Shown here in pieces: positions 44,846-53,489 of a DNA stretch of 64,000 bases. A model generated the notes under the pieces. It ran no database searches and had not been told where the DNA came from. It saw only the letters and a list, made by a program, of their open reading frames with translations. Location of the stretch: NCBI GenBank assembly GCA_900107365.1, contig FNPS01000003.1:248001-312000 (forward strand). Reading direction: 5' to 3'. The first letter of the stretch is position 1. Each line of letters starts with the position of its first letter. A program made the translations under genes and the position numbers. The DNA is from Flavobacterium aquidurense. GTDB taxonomy: Bacteria > Bacteroidota > Bacteroidia > Flavobacteriales > Flavobacteriaceae.

Positions 44846-45653
44846 TTTCTTTTAATTTATTTCTATAAACAACTTTTGAAATCAGGATACTTACTTCGTA
44901 AATAAGCAACATTGGTATTGCTACAATAGTCTGGCTTACTACGTCTGGTGGTGTTACGATTGCGGCGATAATTAAAATAATTACGACAGCATATTTCCAA
45001 TATTTTCTTAAAAATTCAGGAGTTACTAATCCTAATTTGGTTAAGAAATAAATAGCGATAGGCAATTCAAAAAATATTGCACTTCCCAAAACACTTGTTT
45101 TTACCATTCCCATATAAGAGTCGATTGTAAATTGATTTTTTACAACATCACTGATAGAGAAAGTGGCAACGAAATTAACCGACATCGGTATTACAACAAA
45201 ATAACCAAATAATACTCCTAGAAAGAAAAGTAAGGAAGAAGTGAAAATAAATACTTTGGCATTTTTTCTTTCTTTCTCATATAAAGCGGGACTGATAAAC
45301 TTCCAGATTTCCCATAAAATATAAGGAAAACTTAGAATGAAGCCTGCTAAAATACACATCCATACAAAGATGTTTACCTGGCCTTCCATTTCGGTATTCT
45401 GAATAATAAAATTTAATTGGGTAATGCAAATGCTGTCAGCAAAACCTAATTGATGTGATAAGTCGCAAAACCATCTATAAGTAAAAAATGTAGGTTTGGT
45501 TGGGCCTAAAATAATTTCATCAAATAAATAATCACTAATAAAATAAGTTACAAGCGCCATTATCATTGTCGCTACTGTACTTCTAACTAATAACCATCTT
45601 AGTTCTTCAAGATGGTCTAAAAATGACATCTCGCCAAGGTTCTTTTTTGCCAT
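44838..45653 (-). CDS. tatC: Twin-arginine translocase subunit TatC
   Basis: 271 residues with six membrane segments. MSFLDHLEELRWLLVRS is the conserved N-terminal signature that reads twin-arginine signals, and FELPIAIYFLTKLGLVTPEFLRKYWKYA is also diagnostic (with the conserved Glu in the fourth segment). The long first periplasmic loop (about 45-100) is typical of Bacteroidota. One-base overlap with kdsD. tatA is not in the window. Confidence 0.95.
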   Translation of the reverse strand: MAKKNLGEMSFLDHLEELRWLLVRSTVATMIMALVTYFISDYLFDEIILGPTKPTFFTYRWFCDLSHQLGFADSICITQLNFIIQNTEMEGQVNIFVWMCILAGFILSFPYILWEIWKFISPALYEKERKNAKVFIFTSSLLFFLGVLFGYFVVIPMSVNFVATFSISDVVKNQFTIDSYMGMVKTSVLGSAIFFELPIAIYFLTKLGLVTPEFLRKYWKYAVVIILIIAAIVTPPDVVSQTIVAIPMLLIYEVSILISKVVYRNKLKENV

Positions 45654-46618
45654 TATACGATTCCTTCTTTTAAAATGTCATGTAAATGTAATACTCCTTT
45701 GTACTCGCCATTGTCTGCAACAATGAGTTGTGTTATTGAAAAATCTTCTAAAATATTCAAAGCATCGACCGCCATAGTTTCCGAAGAAACTAATTTAGGG
45801 TTTTTTGACATAATGTCTATTGCAGTTAAGTCGGCAATAGTATCTACGTCATTTAACATTCTTCGGATGTCTCCATCGGTAATAATTCCAATTATTTTAT
45901 CATCTTCAATTACAGCTGTAACTCCTAATCGTTTTTCAGAGATTTCAAAAATAACTTTTTTAACCGAAGTATCTGGTGCTACCATTGGTTTTAACGAATG
46001 TTCAATCATGTCTTTAACACGAAGCAATAGTTTTTTTCCTAATGCGCCTCCCGGATGATATACTGCAAAATCTTCTGGTTTGAAATCGCGCATTTCCATC
46101 AGGCAAACTGCCAATGCATCACCCATTACCAGTTGTGCTGTTGTGCTGTTTGTTGGTGCAAGGTTTATTGGGCAAGCTTCTACATCAACTGTAGTATTCA
46201 AAACATGATCAGAGCCTTTGGCTAATGCTGAAGTAATGTTTCCTGTAATGGCAATTAAAATGTTTCCGAAACGTTTTAATAAAGGAACAAGGACTTTTAT
46301 TTCAGGACTGTTACCGCTTTTCGAAATACAAATAATGATATCTTCTTTTTGAATCATTCCCAAGTCGCCATGAATGGCTTCTGAAGCATGTAAGAACATA
46401 GAAGGGGTTCCGGTTGAGTTAAAAGTGGCAACCATTTTTTGGGCAATTATCGCGCTTTTTCCTATTCCGGTAACGATCAATCGGCCTTTGGTTTCGTAAA
46501 TTCTTTGAACAGCTTCGTAGAAATTTTCGTCAAGAAAATCAATTAATTTTATAATTGCTTCACTTTCAGATAGTATGGTTTTTTTGGCGATTGCCAATAT
46601 ATTTTCTTTTGTAATCAA
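45653..46618 (-). CDS. kdsD: D-arabinose-5-phosphate isomerase (KdsD/KpsF/GutQ family)
   Basis: 321 residues from the TTG at 46618 (reads MITKENILAIAKK). Converts ribulose-5-phosphate to arabinose-5-phosphate for Kdo synthesis. N-terminal SIS domain: VTGIGKSAIIAQKMVATFNSTGTPSMFLHASEAIHGDLGM; then PGGALGKKLLLRV and two CBS domains (about 195-320) with IIGIITDGDIRRML. A longer frame would use a TTG at 46675, but that codon lies inside TAAATTTG (46673-46680), a likely -7 element, and adds 19 non-conserved residues. One-base overlap with tatC; divergent from recQ. Confidence 0.92.
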   Translation of the reverse strand: MITKENILAIAKKTILSESEAIIKLIDFLDENFYEAVQRIYETKGRLIVTGIGKSAIIAQKMVATFNSTGTPSMFLHASEAIHGDLGMIQKEDIIICISKSGNSPEIKVLVPLLKRFGNILIAITGNITSALAKGSDHVLNTTVDVEACPINLAPTNSTTAQLVMGDALAVCLMEMRDFKPEDFAVYHPGGALGKKLLLRVKDMIEHSLKPMVAPDTSVKKVIFEISEKRLGVTAVIEDDKIIGIITDGDIRRMLNDVDTIADLTAIDIMSKNPKLVSSETMAVDALNILEDFSITQLIVADNGEYKGVLHLHDILKEGIV

Positions 46619-46634
46619 AACACAATATTTAAAA

Positions 46635-46665
46635 TTTGTATGTATAAAAGAAAGTTGTATCTTTA
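46635..46665 (+). promoter_or_regulatory. Candidate promoter of recQ
   Basis: TTTG at 46635-46638, spacer of exactly 19, then TATCTTTA at 46658-46665 (one mismatch from TAnnTTTG). recQ starts 40 bases later. Confidence 0.5.
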
Positions 46666-46672
46666 TGTGTTG

Positions 46673-46680
46673 CAAATTTA
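46673..46680 (-). promoter_or_regulatory. Possible -7 element of the kdsD-tatC-AhpD operon
   Basis: Minus-strand TAAATTTG, an exact TAnnTTTG, 54 bases before the kdsD start chosen here. No -33 TTTG at the expected distance. It overlaps the recQ promoter region, so the two genes may share a divergent control region. Confidence 0.4.
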
Positions 46681-46705
46681 TACAAAATATCCATTAATAT
46701 AAAGA

Positions 46706-48901
46706 ATGAATTCAAACGAAATTGAAATACACAAGGAATTAAAGAAGTATTTCGGCTTTAGCCAATTTAAGGGCTTGCAGGAGCAAGTCATTACGAGTAT
46801 TTTAGGTAAGACAAATACTTTTGTAATTATGCCTACTGGCGGTGGAAAGTCTCTTTGTTATCAATTACCCGCTTTAATTCAGGACGGAACAGCTATTGTT
46901 GTTTCTCCTTTGATTGCTTTGATGAAAAATCAGGTTGATGCGATTCGAAGCCTTTCTTCAGAAAACGGAATTGCCCATGTGTTAAATTCCTCGCTCACCA
47001 AAACAGAAATTGCCCAGGTAAAAAAAGACATCACTTCCGGATTAACTAAACTGTTGTATGTGGCACCGGAATCTTTGACAAAAGAAGAATATGTGGCTTT
47101 TCTGCAAAGTGTGCCCATTTCATTTGTCGCTATTGATGAAGCGCATTGTATTTCAGAATGGGGACATGACTTTAGGCCGGAATACCGAAATCTGAAAAAT
47201 ATTATCAAACAACTAGGTCAGGTTCCTATTATAGGACTTACCGCAACTGCAACCCCAAAAGTTCAGGAAGATATTCTGAAAAACCTTGATATGTCTGATG
47301 CAAATACTTTCAAAGCATCATTCAACAGACCGAACTTGTACTACGAAGTTCGCACAAAAACAAAAAATATTGAATCGGATATCATTCGGTTTATCAAACA
47401 ACATAAAGGCAAATCCGGAATTATTTATTGCTTAAGCCGTAAAAAAGTCGAATCTATTGCCGAAGTTTTACAAGTTAACGGAATCAGTGCTGTACCTTAC
47501 CATGCAGGTTTGGATGCTAAAACCCGCGCCAAACATCAGGATATGTTTTTGATGGAGGACGTAGATGTGGTTGTAGCAACAATCGCGTTCGGAATGGGGA
47601 TTGATAAACCAGACGTCCGTTTTGTAATTCATCATGATATTCCAAAATCACTGGAAAGTTATTACCAGGAAACAGGTCGTGCAGGTCGTGATGGAGGAGA
47701 AGGACATTGTTTGGCTTATTACTCTTATAAAGATGTAGAAAAACTGGAGAAATTCATGTCTGGAAAACCAGTTGCTGAACAGGAAATTGGTTTTGCTCTC
47801 TTACAGGAAGTTGTGGCTTACGCCGAAACCTCAATGTCGCGCAGAAAATTCTTATTGCATTATTTTGGAGAAGAATTCGACAGCGAAACCGGAGAAGGTG
47901 CAGATATGGACGACAACGTTCGTAATCCTAAAAATAAAATTGAAGCACAAGATCAGGTGGTTAAATTGTTGGAAATCGTTCGCGACACCAAACATATTTA
48001 CAAATCAAAAGAAATTGTGTTTACTTTAATAGGTCGTATTAACGCCGTTATTAAAGCACATAAAACAGATACACAATCGTTTTTTGGTTCAGGATCGGAT
48101 CATGACGAAAAATATTGGATGGCTCTGCTTCGACAAGTTTTAGTGGCGGGTTATTTGTCCAAAGATATTGAAACGTATGGTGTGGTAAAAATCACTAAAG
48201 AAGGTTTGAATTTTATTAAAAAGCCAGTTTCTTTTATGATGTCTGAAGATCATGAATACAATGAATCTGAAGATGAGGCAATTGTAACCGCATCAAAATC
48301 ATCAGGAACAGCTGATGAAGTTTTAATGGGAATGTTACGCGAGTTGCGTAAAAAAGTAGCTAAAAAACTGGGAGTTCCTCCGTTTGTGGTTTTCCAGGAT
48401 CCTTCTCTTGAAGATATGGCTTTGAAATATCCAATTACATTGCCGGAATTGTTTAATATTCATGGTGTTGGAGAAGGTAAAGCAAAGAAATATGGTGGCG
48501 AATTTGTAACTCTTATTAGTCGCTATGTCGAAGATAATGATATCATTCGTCCAGACGATTTGGTAGTGAAATCTACAGGAGTAAATTCTGCGAATAAATT
48601 ATATATCATCCAAAATATAGATCGCAAATTATCATTGAAGGATATTGCTTCTGCAAAAGGTCTTACGATGGATGCTTTGATCAAAGAAATGGAGCAGATT
48701 GTTTATGCCGGTACTAAACTTAATATCAAATATTGGGTAGACGATATGCTGGATGATGATCAGCAGGAAGAAATTCACGATTATTTCATGGAATCAGAAT
48801 CAGATAAAATCGAAGATGCTCTTAAAGAATTCGATGGTGATTATGATATCGATGAATTAAGACTAATGAGAATTAAGTTTATTAGTGAAGTAGCTAATTA
48901 A
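46706..48901 (+). CDS. recQ: ATP-dependent DNA helicase RecQ
   Basis: 731 residues, the longer Bacteroidota form. Walker A TGGGKS at 44-49, DEAH box at 144-147, GLTATATPKV, then the helicase C domain with IIYCLSRKKVE and QETGRAGRDGG, an RQC region, and an HRDC domain at about 535-610 (LRKKVAKKLGVPPFVVFQDPSL region). The last 110 residues are an extra helical tail with acidic stretches. The zinc-binding Cys cluster of E. coli RecQ is not evident. Unwinds DNA 3' to 5' in recombination and repair. Followed by a hairpin at 48918-48975 shared with the convergent gene. Confidence 0.95.
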   Translation: MNSNEIEIHKELKKYFGFSQFKGLQEQVITSILGKTNTFVIMPTGGGKSLCYQLPALIQDGTAIVVSPLIALMKNQVDAIRSLSSENGIAHVLNSSLTKTEIAQVKKDITSGLTKLLYVAPESLTKEEYVAFLQSVPISFVAIDEAHCISEWGHDFRPEYRNLKNIIKQLGQVPIIGLTATATPKVQEDILKNLDMSDANTFKASFNRPNLYYEVRTKTKNIESDIIRFIKQHKGKSGIIYCLSRKKVESIAEVLQVNGISAVPYHAGLDAKTRAKHQDMFLMEDVDVVVATIAFGMGIDKPDVRFVIHHDIPKSLESYYQETGRAGRDGGEGHCLAYYSYKDVEKLEKFMSGKPVAEQEIGFALLQEVVAYAETSMSRRKFLLHYFGEEFDSETGEGADMDDNVRNPKNKIEAQDQVVKLLEIVRDTKHIYKSKEIVFTLIGRINAVIKAHKTDTQSFFGSGSDHDEKYWMALLRQVLVAGYLSKDIETYGVVKITKEGLNFIKKPVSFMMSEDHEYNESEDEAIVTASKSSGTADEVLMGMLRELRKKVAKKLGVPPFVVFQDPSLEDMALKYPITLPELFNIHGVGEGKAKKYGGEFVTLISRYVEDNDIIRPDDLVVKSTGVNSANKLYIIQNIDRKLSLKDIASAKGLTMDALIKEMEQIVYAGTKLNIKYWVDDMLDDDQQEEIHDYFMESESDKIEDALKEFDGDYDIDELRLMRIKFISEVAN

Positions 48902-48917
48902 GTCATAAAGTTAAAAA

Positions 48918-48975
48918 GTCGAAAGTCTTAAAGTCCGATGTTTGTGCTCAAACTTTCGACTTTAAGACTTTTGAC
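48918..48975. terminator. Inverted repeat between recQ and the convergent small gene
   Basis: Arms 48918-48935 and 48958-48975, 18 bp with one mismatch. The right arm overlaps the last codons and stop of the small reverse gene. No long T-run, so termination is likely but not certain. Confidence 0.55.
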
Positions 48976-49213
48976 TTTCGACATATACTTCCCCACGATG
49001 CGGTTTCAAAGCATCTCTTACCGGAATCATATTTTCTTCACTTACAACCATAAAAGCGGTTGCGTGCATATCGTTTACGATTTTAAAACCCGTAATATTT
49101 AACGGAAGCTTTTCTATTGCGATATATTCTTTCAAATGAATTTCGTGGTGTTCGGCTGTTTTTGCCGAAGCAGGACCACGAAAATCCCAAATCAATTTTA
49201 TTTTTCTAGACAT
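48962..49213 (-). CDS. Small conserved-looking protein of unknown function
   Basis: 83 residues: MSRKIKLIWDFRGPASAKTAEHHEIHLKEYI and ATAFMVVSEENMIPVRDALKPHRG. No signal peptide or membrane segment; predicted alpha/beta. His-rich stretch AEHHEIHL could bind metal. I do not recognise the family. The coding look is good (ATG start, balanced composition), and the last residues (VESQKS) are encoded inside the shared hairpin at 48958-48975. Confidence 0.7.
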   Translation of the reverse strand: MSRKIKLIWDFRGPASAKTAEHHEIHLKEYIAIEKLPLNITGFKIVNDMHATAFMVVSEENMIPVRDALKPHRGEVYVESQKS

Positions 49214-49426
49214 TATTTTTTAGGTTCAGAGGTTCAGAGAGGCAAAGGTACAAAGTCTATTTTGAAAAAAAGGTTCTGAGGTGCTGAGATGCTAAGGTTC
49301 TGAGTTTTTTTGTAGAGACGCACTGCAGTACGTGTAATTGTTCTTTAAAAGAAATCTTTTTAATCTAAATAATCTGTGGCTAAAAATAAAAAGTAAAGAT
49401 TTTAGGAAGAAGAGAAAAGTTGCCAG

Positions 49427-49575
49427 ATAATTAACCGCAAAGTGCGCTAAGATAATTTTACTTTACGCATAGAAAGCACAAAGTTCGCAAAGCCAGATCA
49501 ACACAAAGCTATGCGAACTTTGTGTTTTTAAAAACATACCTCTAAAAAATCTTTGCGCACTTTGCGGTTAATTAT
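49427..49575. repeat. Nested inverted repeat element
   Basis: Outer arms 49427-49453 and 49549-49575 (27 bp, one mismatch, core ACCGCAAAGTGCGC). Inner arms 49477-49493 and 49508-49524 (17 bp, one mismatch, core CACAAAGTTCGC). The two stems share the sense of the words CAAAGT and GCGC, so the element may have grown by repeated copying. Confidence 0.85.
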
Positions 49576-49595
49576 ATAATCTCATTTCAAAATGT

Positions 49596-49603
49596 TATTT
49601 TTG
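49596..49603 (+). promoter_or_regulatory. Possible -7 element before the FAD dehydrogenase gene
   Basis: TATTTTTG, exact TAnnTTTG, followed by GC. Start codon 46 bases downstream. No -33 match; the repeat ends 20 bases upstream. Confidence 0.35.
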
Positions 49604-49649
49604 CATGTTCTTTTCATAAATAGAAAAGCTAATTGAAAAATAAAATACA

Positions 49650-51209
49650 ATGCCAAGAGAACTTTTACTTCAGGTAACTCCGGAAATAGCTGCAAACGAA
49701 TTGTTGCTAAAAGACTATTTGTCTAAAGAAATTAAAGTTTCTCCTAAGGAAATTCAACATATTTCTATTTTAAAACGTTCGATTGATGCACGCCAGAAAG
49801 CGATAAAAATCAATTTGAAAGTAATTATTTATTTGCAAAGTGAACCTTTTCAGGAAACTAAAATCGAATTACCTTTATATAAAGACGTTTCTTCCGCACA
49901 GGAAGTTATTGTTGTCGGTGCAGGCCCGGCAGGACTTTTTGCTGCCTTGCAATTAATAGAATTAGGCTTAAAGCCAATTGTAATCGAACGCGGAAAAGAC
50001 GTTCGCGGACGCCGACGTGATTTAAAAGCAATCAATGTGGATCATTTGGTGAACGAAGATTCTAATTATTGTTTTGGCGAAGGCGGAGCAGGAACGTATT
50101 CTGACGGAAAATTATATACACGTTCTAAAAAACGTGGTGACGTAACCAGAATCTTAGAACTTTTAGTTGCTTTTGGAGCTTCTGAAGATATTCTGGTGGA
50201 AGCGCATCCGCATATAGGAACGAATAAATTACCGAAAATTATTGAAGATATCAGAAACAAAATCATCGAGTTTGGTGGTCAGGTTTTGTTTGATACCCGA
50301 GTAACTGATATTTTAGTGAAAAATAATGAAGTCGAAGGAATCGTAACGCAAACCGGAGATACCATTCTGGCGAATAAATTAATCTTAGCGACTGGACATT
50401 CGGCACGTGATATTTTTGAGTTATTAGATAAGAAGAAAATTTTTATAGAAGCAAAACCTTTTGCTTTAGGTGTTCGTGCAGAGCATTCTCAGGAATTAAT
50501 CGATAGTATTCAATACAGTTGTGATTATCGCGGTGAGCATTTGCCTCCCGCTCCATATTCGATTGTAAAACAAGTTAACGGTCGTGGAATGTACTCGTTT
50601 TGTATGTGTCCTGGAGGTGTAATTGCACCTTGCGCTACAAGACCGGGTGAAGTGGTTACAAACGGCTGGTCACCATCGAAACGGGATCAGGCTACGGCAA
50701 ATTCCGGAATTGTAATCGAATTGAAATTGGAAGATTTTAAGCCTTTTGAAAAATTTGGTGCTTTGGCGGGAATGGAATTCCAAAAAAGTATTGAACAAAG
50801 AGCCTGGCATTTGGCGGGCGAAACTCAAAAAGTTCCTGCACAAAGAATGATCGATTTTACTCAAAATAAAGTTTCGGCTGATATTCCGAAAACATCTTAT
50901 GTTCCGGGAACAACTTCGGTTGAAATGGGGCAAGTTTTTCCGGGATTTTTATCGCAAATTTTACGTGAAGGTTTTAAGGAATTCGGAAAATCAATGCGCG
51001 GTTATCTAACTAATGAAGCGATTTTGCACGCTCCGGAAAGCAGAACGTCATCACCGGTTCGTATTCCAAGAGATCCTATTACGTATGAACATTTACAAAT
51101 AAAAGGACTGTATCCGTGTGGAGAAGGAGCAGGTTATGCTGGCGGAATTATTTCGGCGGCTATCGATGGAGAAAAATGTGCTTTAATGATTGCTGAAACT
51201 TTAAAATAG
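49650..51209 (+). CDS. FAD-dependent dehydrogenase (COG2509-like)
   Basis: 519 residues. An 80-residue N-terminal domain of ferredoxin-like character precedes the FAD-binding VIVVGAGPAGLFAALQL near 87-103. CFGEGGAGTYSDGKLYTR is the hallmark of this uncharacterised flavoprotein group, as is GMYSFCMCPGGVIAPC. The C-terminus has GLYPCGEGAGYAGGIISAAIDG, the second FAD-contact segment. It is cytosolic. Substrate unknown; the Cys-rich CMCPGG loop could be redox active. The gene after it begins 6 bases downstream. Confidence 0.85.
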   Translation: MPRELLLQVTPEIAANELLLKDYLSKEIKVSPKEIQHISILKRSIDARQKAIKINLKVIIYLQSEPFQETKIELPLYKDVSSAQEVIVVGAGPAGLFAALQLIELGLKPIVIERGKDVRGRRRDLKAINVDHLVNEDSNYCFGEGGAGTYSDGKLYTRSKKRGDVTRILELLVAFGASEDILVEAHPHIGTNKLPKIIEDIRNKIIEFGGQVLFDTRVTDILVKNNEVEGIVTQTGDTILANKLILATGHSARDIFELLDKKKIFIEAKPFALGVRAEHSQELIDSIQYSCDYRGEHLPPAPYSIVKQVNGRGMYSFCMCPGGVIAPCATRPGEVVTNGWSPSKRDQATANSGIVIELKLEDFKPFEKFGALAGMEFQKSIEQRAWHLAGETQKVPAQRMIDFTQNKVSADIPKTSYVPGTTSVEMGQVFPGFLSQILREGFKEFGKSMRGYLTNEAILHAPESRTSSPVRIPRDPITYEHLQIKGLYPCGEGAGYAGGIISAAIDGEKCALMIAETLK

Positions 51210-51215
51210 TATATT

Positions 51216-52313
51216 TTGATAAAAAACTTTTTCTCTAATTTTTTTGGCAGAAATAACGATCCTGGATCAATTGTTTCTTTTGATGTTATAGATTCTATTT
51301 ATACTTTTTTATATAATGGAGAAAATAGATTAGAGATTAAACTAAAAGGTATTTATGATACGGTTTCGGTAAATTTATATTCGTTTCCAAACTCATTTAA
51401 TAATGAAGCGGCGCAAAACGAAATTAAGAAAGCGGGGTTCAAAAATGCTTACGAGGTTCTAAACGAATTGTATAAGAAGCTTAATATTGGCGCTATTTCT
51501 GAAGAGGATATTCAGGCAGAATTAGAATATGATTATATTCATATTCAGTTTTATACAGTGCCTTCAACTCCGGAAATGAAAAAGCATTTAAAACATGTTC
51601 TGCATAATTTCGTTATTTTCTTTTGTTGTACAAATAGTTTAGAAACCAACGATTTTAGAATTTTGTATAATAACAGTTATTTTCTGGACTATACCAGGGG
51701 AATACTCGATACGGAATATAGTGATATTAATGAGCCGAAAAATGATGTTCAGAAACTAGGTTTTAAAGAATTTGAAAGAGTGTTGCAAGGCATTTGTCAG
51801 TATATGCAAATCGAATTACCCGAAGGTATCGAGCTTCCGTCAGAAGATAGTTTATTGCCTGAAGAAATCGAGGTAAACCAGGAAATTTTTAAGGAATTTA
51901 TAAAACTGGTTTCAAGAGGAAATGTCGAAGAAAAACTACTTGAAAAACAGTCTAAAAAACTTTTGAAGAATTTTAAAAAAGAAGCAAAAGAATATCACGA
52001 AATCGTTGAAAATCATTGGAGTTTTTTTGAAAGTATAGATTGCTGGAACAGCGATTGGAAATTTGATCCCGAAGATGCCGAATATTTCATCTCAGAAATG
52101 ATTGGCGAAGATTTAAATTTCGAATATCCGGAAGAAACCTATAGTCACGATTTGTTTCCTTATATTCAATCGGCTTTAGGAAAACGAAATCTTGAATTAA
52201 TGACATATGATACACAGGGAGATAATTATTTGTTTTTTGTGGCGAATAAAAATGAGGTTGGCAGAATTTTAGAATTATCTGAGCTGACAAAGATTGAGAT
52301 TAATCAATTGTAG
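51216..52313 (+). CDS. Protein of unknown function, acidic, two-part
   Basis: 365 residues, not recognised. TTG start 6 bases after the FAD dehydrogenase stop, so probably co-transcribed. The sequence is acidic and rich in Glu, Asn and Phe, with no signal peptide or membrane segment. Residues 1-190 look like one alpha/beta unit; 205-365 look like another, containing FESIDCWNSDWKFDPEDAEYFISEM, a segment rich in Trp and acids. A predicted helix with many Lys (LLEKQSKKLLKNFKKEAKEY) links them. Role cannot be assigned. Confidence 0.65.
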   Translation: MIKNFFSNFFGRNNDPGSIVSFDVIDSIYTFLYNGENRLEIKLKGIYDTVSVNLYSFPNSFNNEAAQNEIKKAGFKNAYEVLNELYKKLNIGAISEEDIQAELEYDYIHIQFYTVPSTPEMKKHLKHVLHNFVIFFCCTNSLETNDFRILYNNSYFLDYTRGILDTEYSDINEPKNDVQKLGFKEFERVLQGICQYMQIELPEGIELPSEDSLLPEEIEVNQEIFKEFIKLVSRGNVEEKLLEKQSKKLLKNFKKEAKEYHEIVENHWSFFESIDCWNSDWKFDPEDAEYFISEMIGEDLNFEYPEETYSHDLFPYIQSALGKRNLELMTYDTQGDNYLFFVANKNEVGRILELSELTKIEINQL

Positions 52314-52334
52314 TATAAAGTGTTCTGGAAAAAA

Positions 52335-52388
52335 TCGCCACGAATTCACGAATTATTATAAAAATTAAAATTCGTGAATTCGTGGCGA
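52335..52388. repeat. Perfect 20-bp inverted repeat between convergent genes
   Basis: Arms 52335-52354 and 52369-52388 are exact reverse complements (TCGCCACGAATTCACGAATT). No T-run follows either arm, so simple termination is not the obvious job. The word GCCACGAATT recurs in the element at 53529-53581. Confidence 0.9.
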
Positions 52389-52410
52389 AAAACTGAAGTG
52401 AATCTTTGTT

Positions 52411-53370
52411 TTACGGAATCAGAATTATCTTCCCGGTACTTTTTCGGCTTTCCAAATAATCATGGGCCAATTTTCCTTCGGATAGTTTGAAAGAAGTTGG
52501 AGTTGAAAGCGTAATTTTTCCTTCGATAATCCAATTGAATAATTGATTGGCTCTTTTAATTCTTTCTTCTTTTGAATTTAAATAACTCCATAAATCGCCA
52601 CCAGTTAAAGTTTTAGAACCGTCCATCAACATTCTCGGATCTACAGGTGCCGGATCGCCACCTGCCATTCCGAAGAAAACGACTTGACCGCATTCTTTTG
52701 TGACTTCGAAACTTTCCATTAAGGTACTTCCAATACTATCATACGCAACATCAACGCCTTTTGGTACTATTTTGAAAACTTGCGATTTCCAATCTTCACT
52801 ATAAAGAAAAACATGATCAGCCCCTTGTTCAAGAGCAATTTTTGCTTTGTCTGCTGATGAGGTTAATCCAATTACAGTAGCGCCCAGAAGTTTACTAATT
52901 TGTGTTAAGGTTTGACCAACTCCGCCGGCAACGGCATGAATTAAAACGGTTTCGCATTTTTGAGTTTTATGACTGTCTGTTGCTAAATAATGGGCGGTTA
53001 AACCTTGTAATAAAATAGCAGCTGCAGTTTCAAAAGATATTGCTGCAGGCAATGGTAAAACGTGATTTATGTTTACCGCTACTAATTCAGCATTAGCAAA
53101 AGGAGCATCTGCGAAAGCCACGCGATCACCTACTTTATAATCGGGATGATTGTTGGCGTCAACTACAATTCCGGCTCCTTCGTAACCGGCAATAAAAGGC
53201 GGATTTCCTTTTAAATGATAATTTCCCTTTCGTCTGTAAACATCGGCAAAGTTTAATCCGATGGCTTTCATTTCGATTAAAATTTCATCGTTTTTTAATT
53301 GCGGATTTGGGATTTCGATATATTCTAAAACATCTGAATTTCCAAAAGAAGAGAAGGTAAGTGCTTTCAT
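52411..53370 (-). CDS. Zinc-free quinone oxidoreductase (MDR family, QOR-like)
   Basis: 319 residues. GroES-like N-terminal domain (MKALTFSSFGNSDVLEYIEIP, AIGLNFADVYRRKGNY, GYEGAGIVV), then a Rossmann domain with HAVAGGVGQTLTQISKLLGA near 145-164. The Cys/His zinc ligands of alcohol dehydrogenases are absent, as in NADPH:quinone reductases. C-terminal LAHDYLESRKSTGKIIL is the family ending. Single gene in the reverse direction with palindromic elements on both sides. Confidence 0.9.
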   Translation of the reverse strand: MKALTFSSFGNSDVLEYIEIPNPQLKNDEILIEMKAIGLNFADVYRRKGNYHLKGNPPFIAGYEGAGIVVDANNHPDYKVGDRVAFADAPFANAELVAVNINHVLPLPAAISFETAAAILLQGLTAHYLATDSHKTQKCETVLIHAVAGGVGQTLTQISKLLGATVIGLTSSADKAKIALEQGADHVFLYSEDWKSQVFKIVPKGVDVAYDSIGSTLMESFEVTKECGQVVFFGMAGGDPAPVDPRMLMDGSKTLTGGDLWSYLNSKEERIKRANQLFNWIIEGKITLSTPTSFKLSEGKLAHDYLESRKSTGKIILIP

Positions 53371-53489
53371 TTTTTAAAATTTTGTGGATACAAAGTACGG
53401 TAAAATTCAGTTTAAGTTTTGAAAGCTTTTATTAAAACTGCGTAAAAAATCTAGCTGTAATTTGGAAACGAGGTTTTGTTTTTTGCCAC

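Larger units (their letters stand above)
49214..49649. other. Repeat-rich intergenic region with no gene
   Basis: 436 bases. From left: short direct repeats of GGTTCAGAG/GGTTCTGAG (copies near 49222, 49231, 49272, 49296), an imperfect palindrome around ACTGCAGT at 49321-49328, then the nested inverted repeat 49427-49575, and finally TATTTTTG at 49596-49603, a possible -7 element for the FAD dehydrogenase gene. No open frame with coding character was seen. Confidence 0.7.

Noticed and set aside
46619..46675. Longer kdsD frame starting with TTG at 46675
   Set aside because: The start codon overlaps a likely -7 promoter element and the added residues do not resemble the family.
49222..49304. 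Short GGTTCAGAG/GGTTCTGAG repeats as a CRISPR-like array
   Set aside because: Units are only about 9 bases and irregularly spaced, with no spacers and no cas genes.
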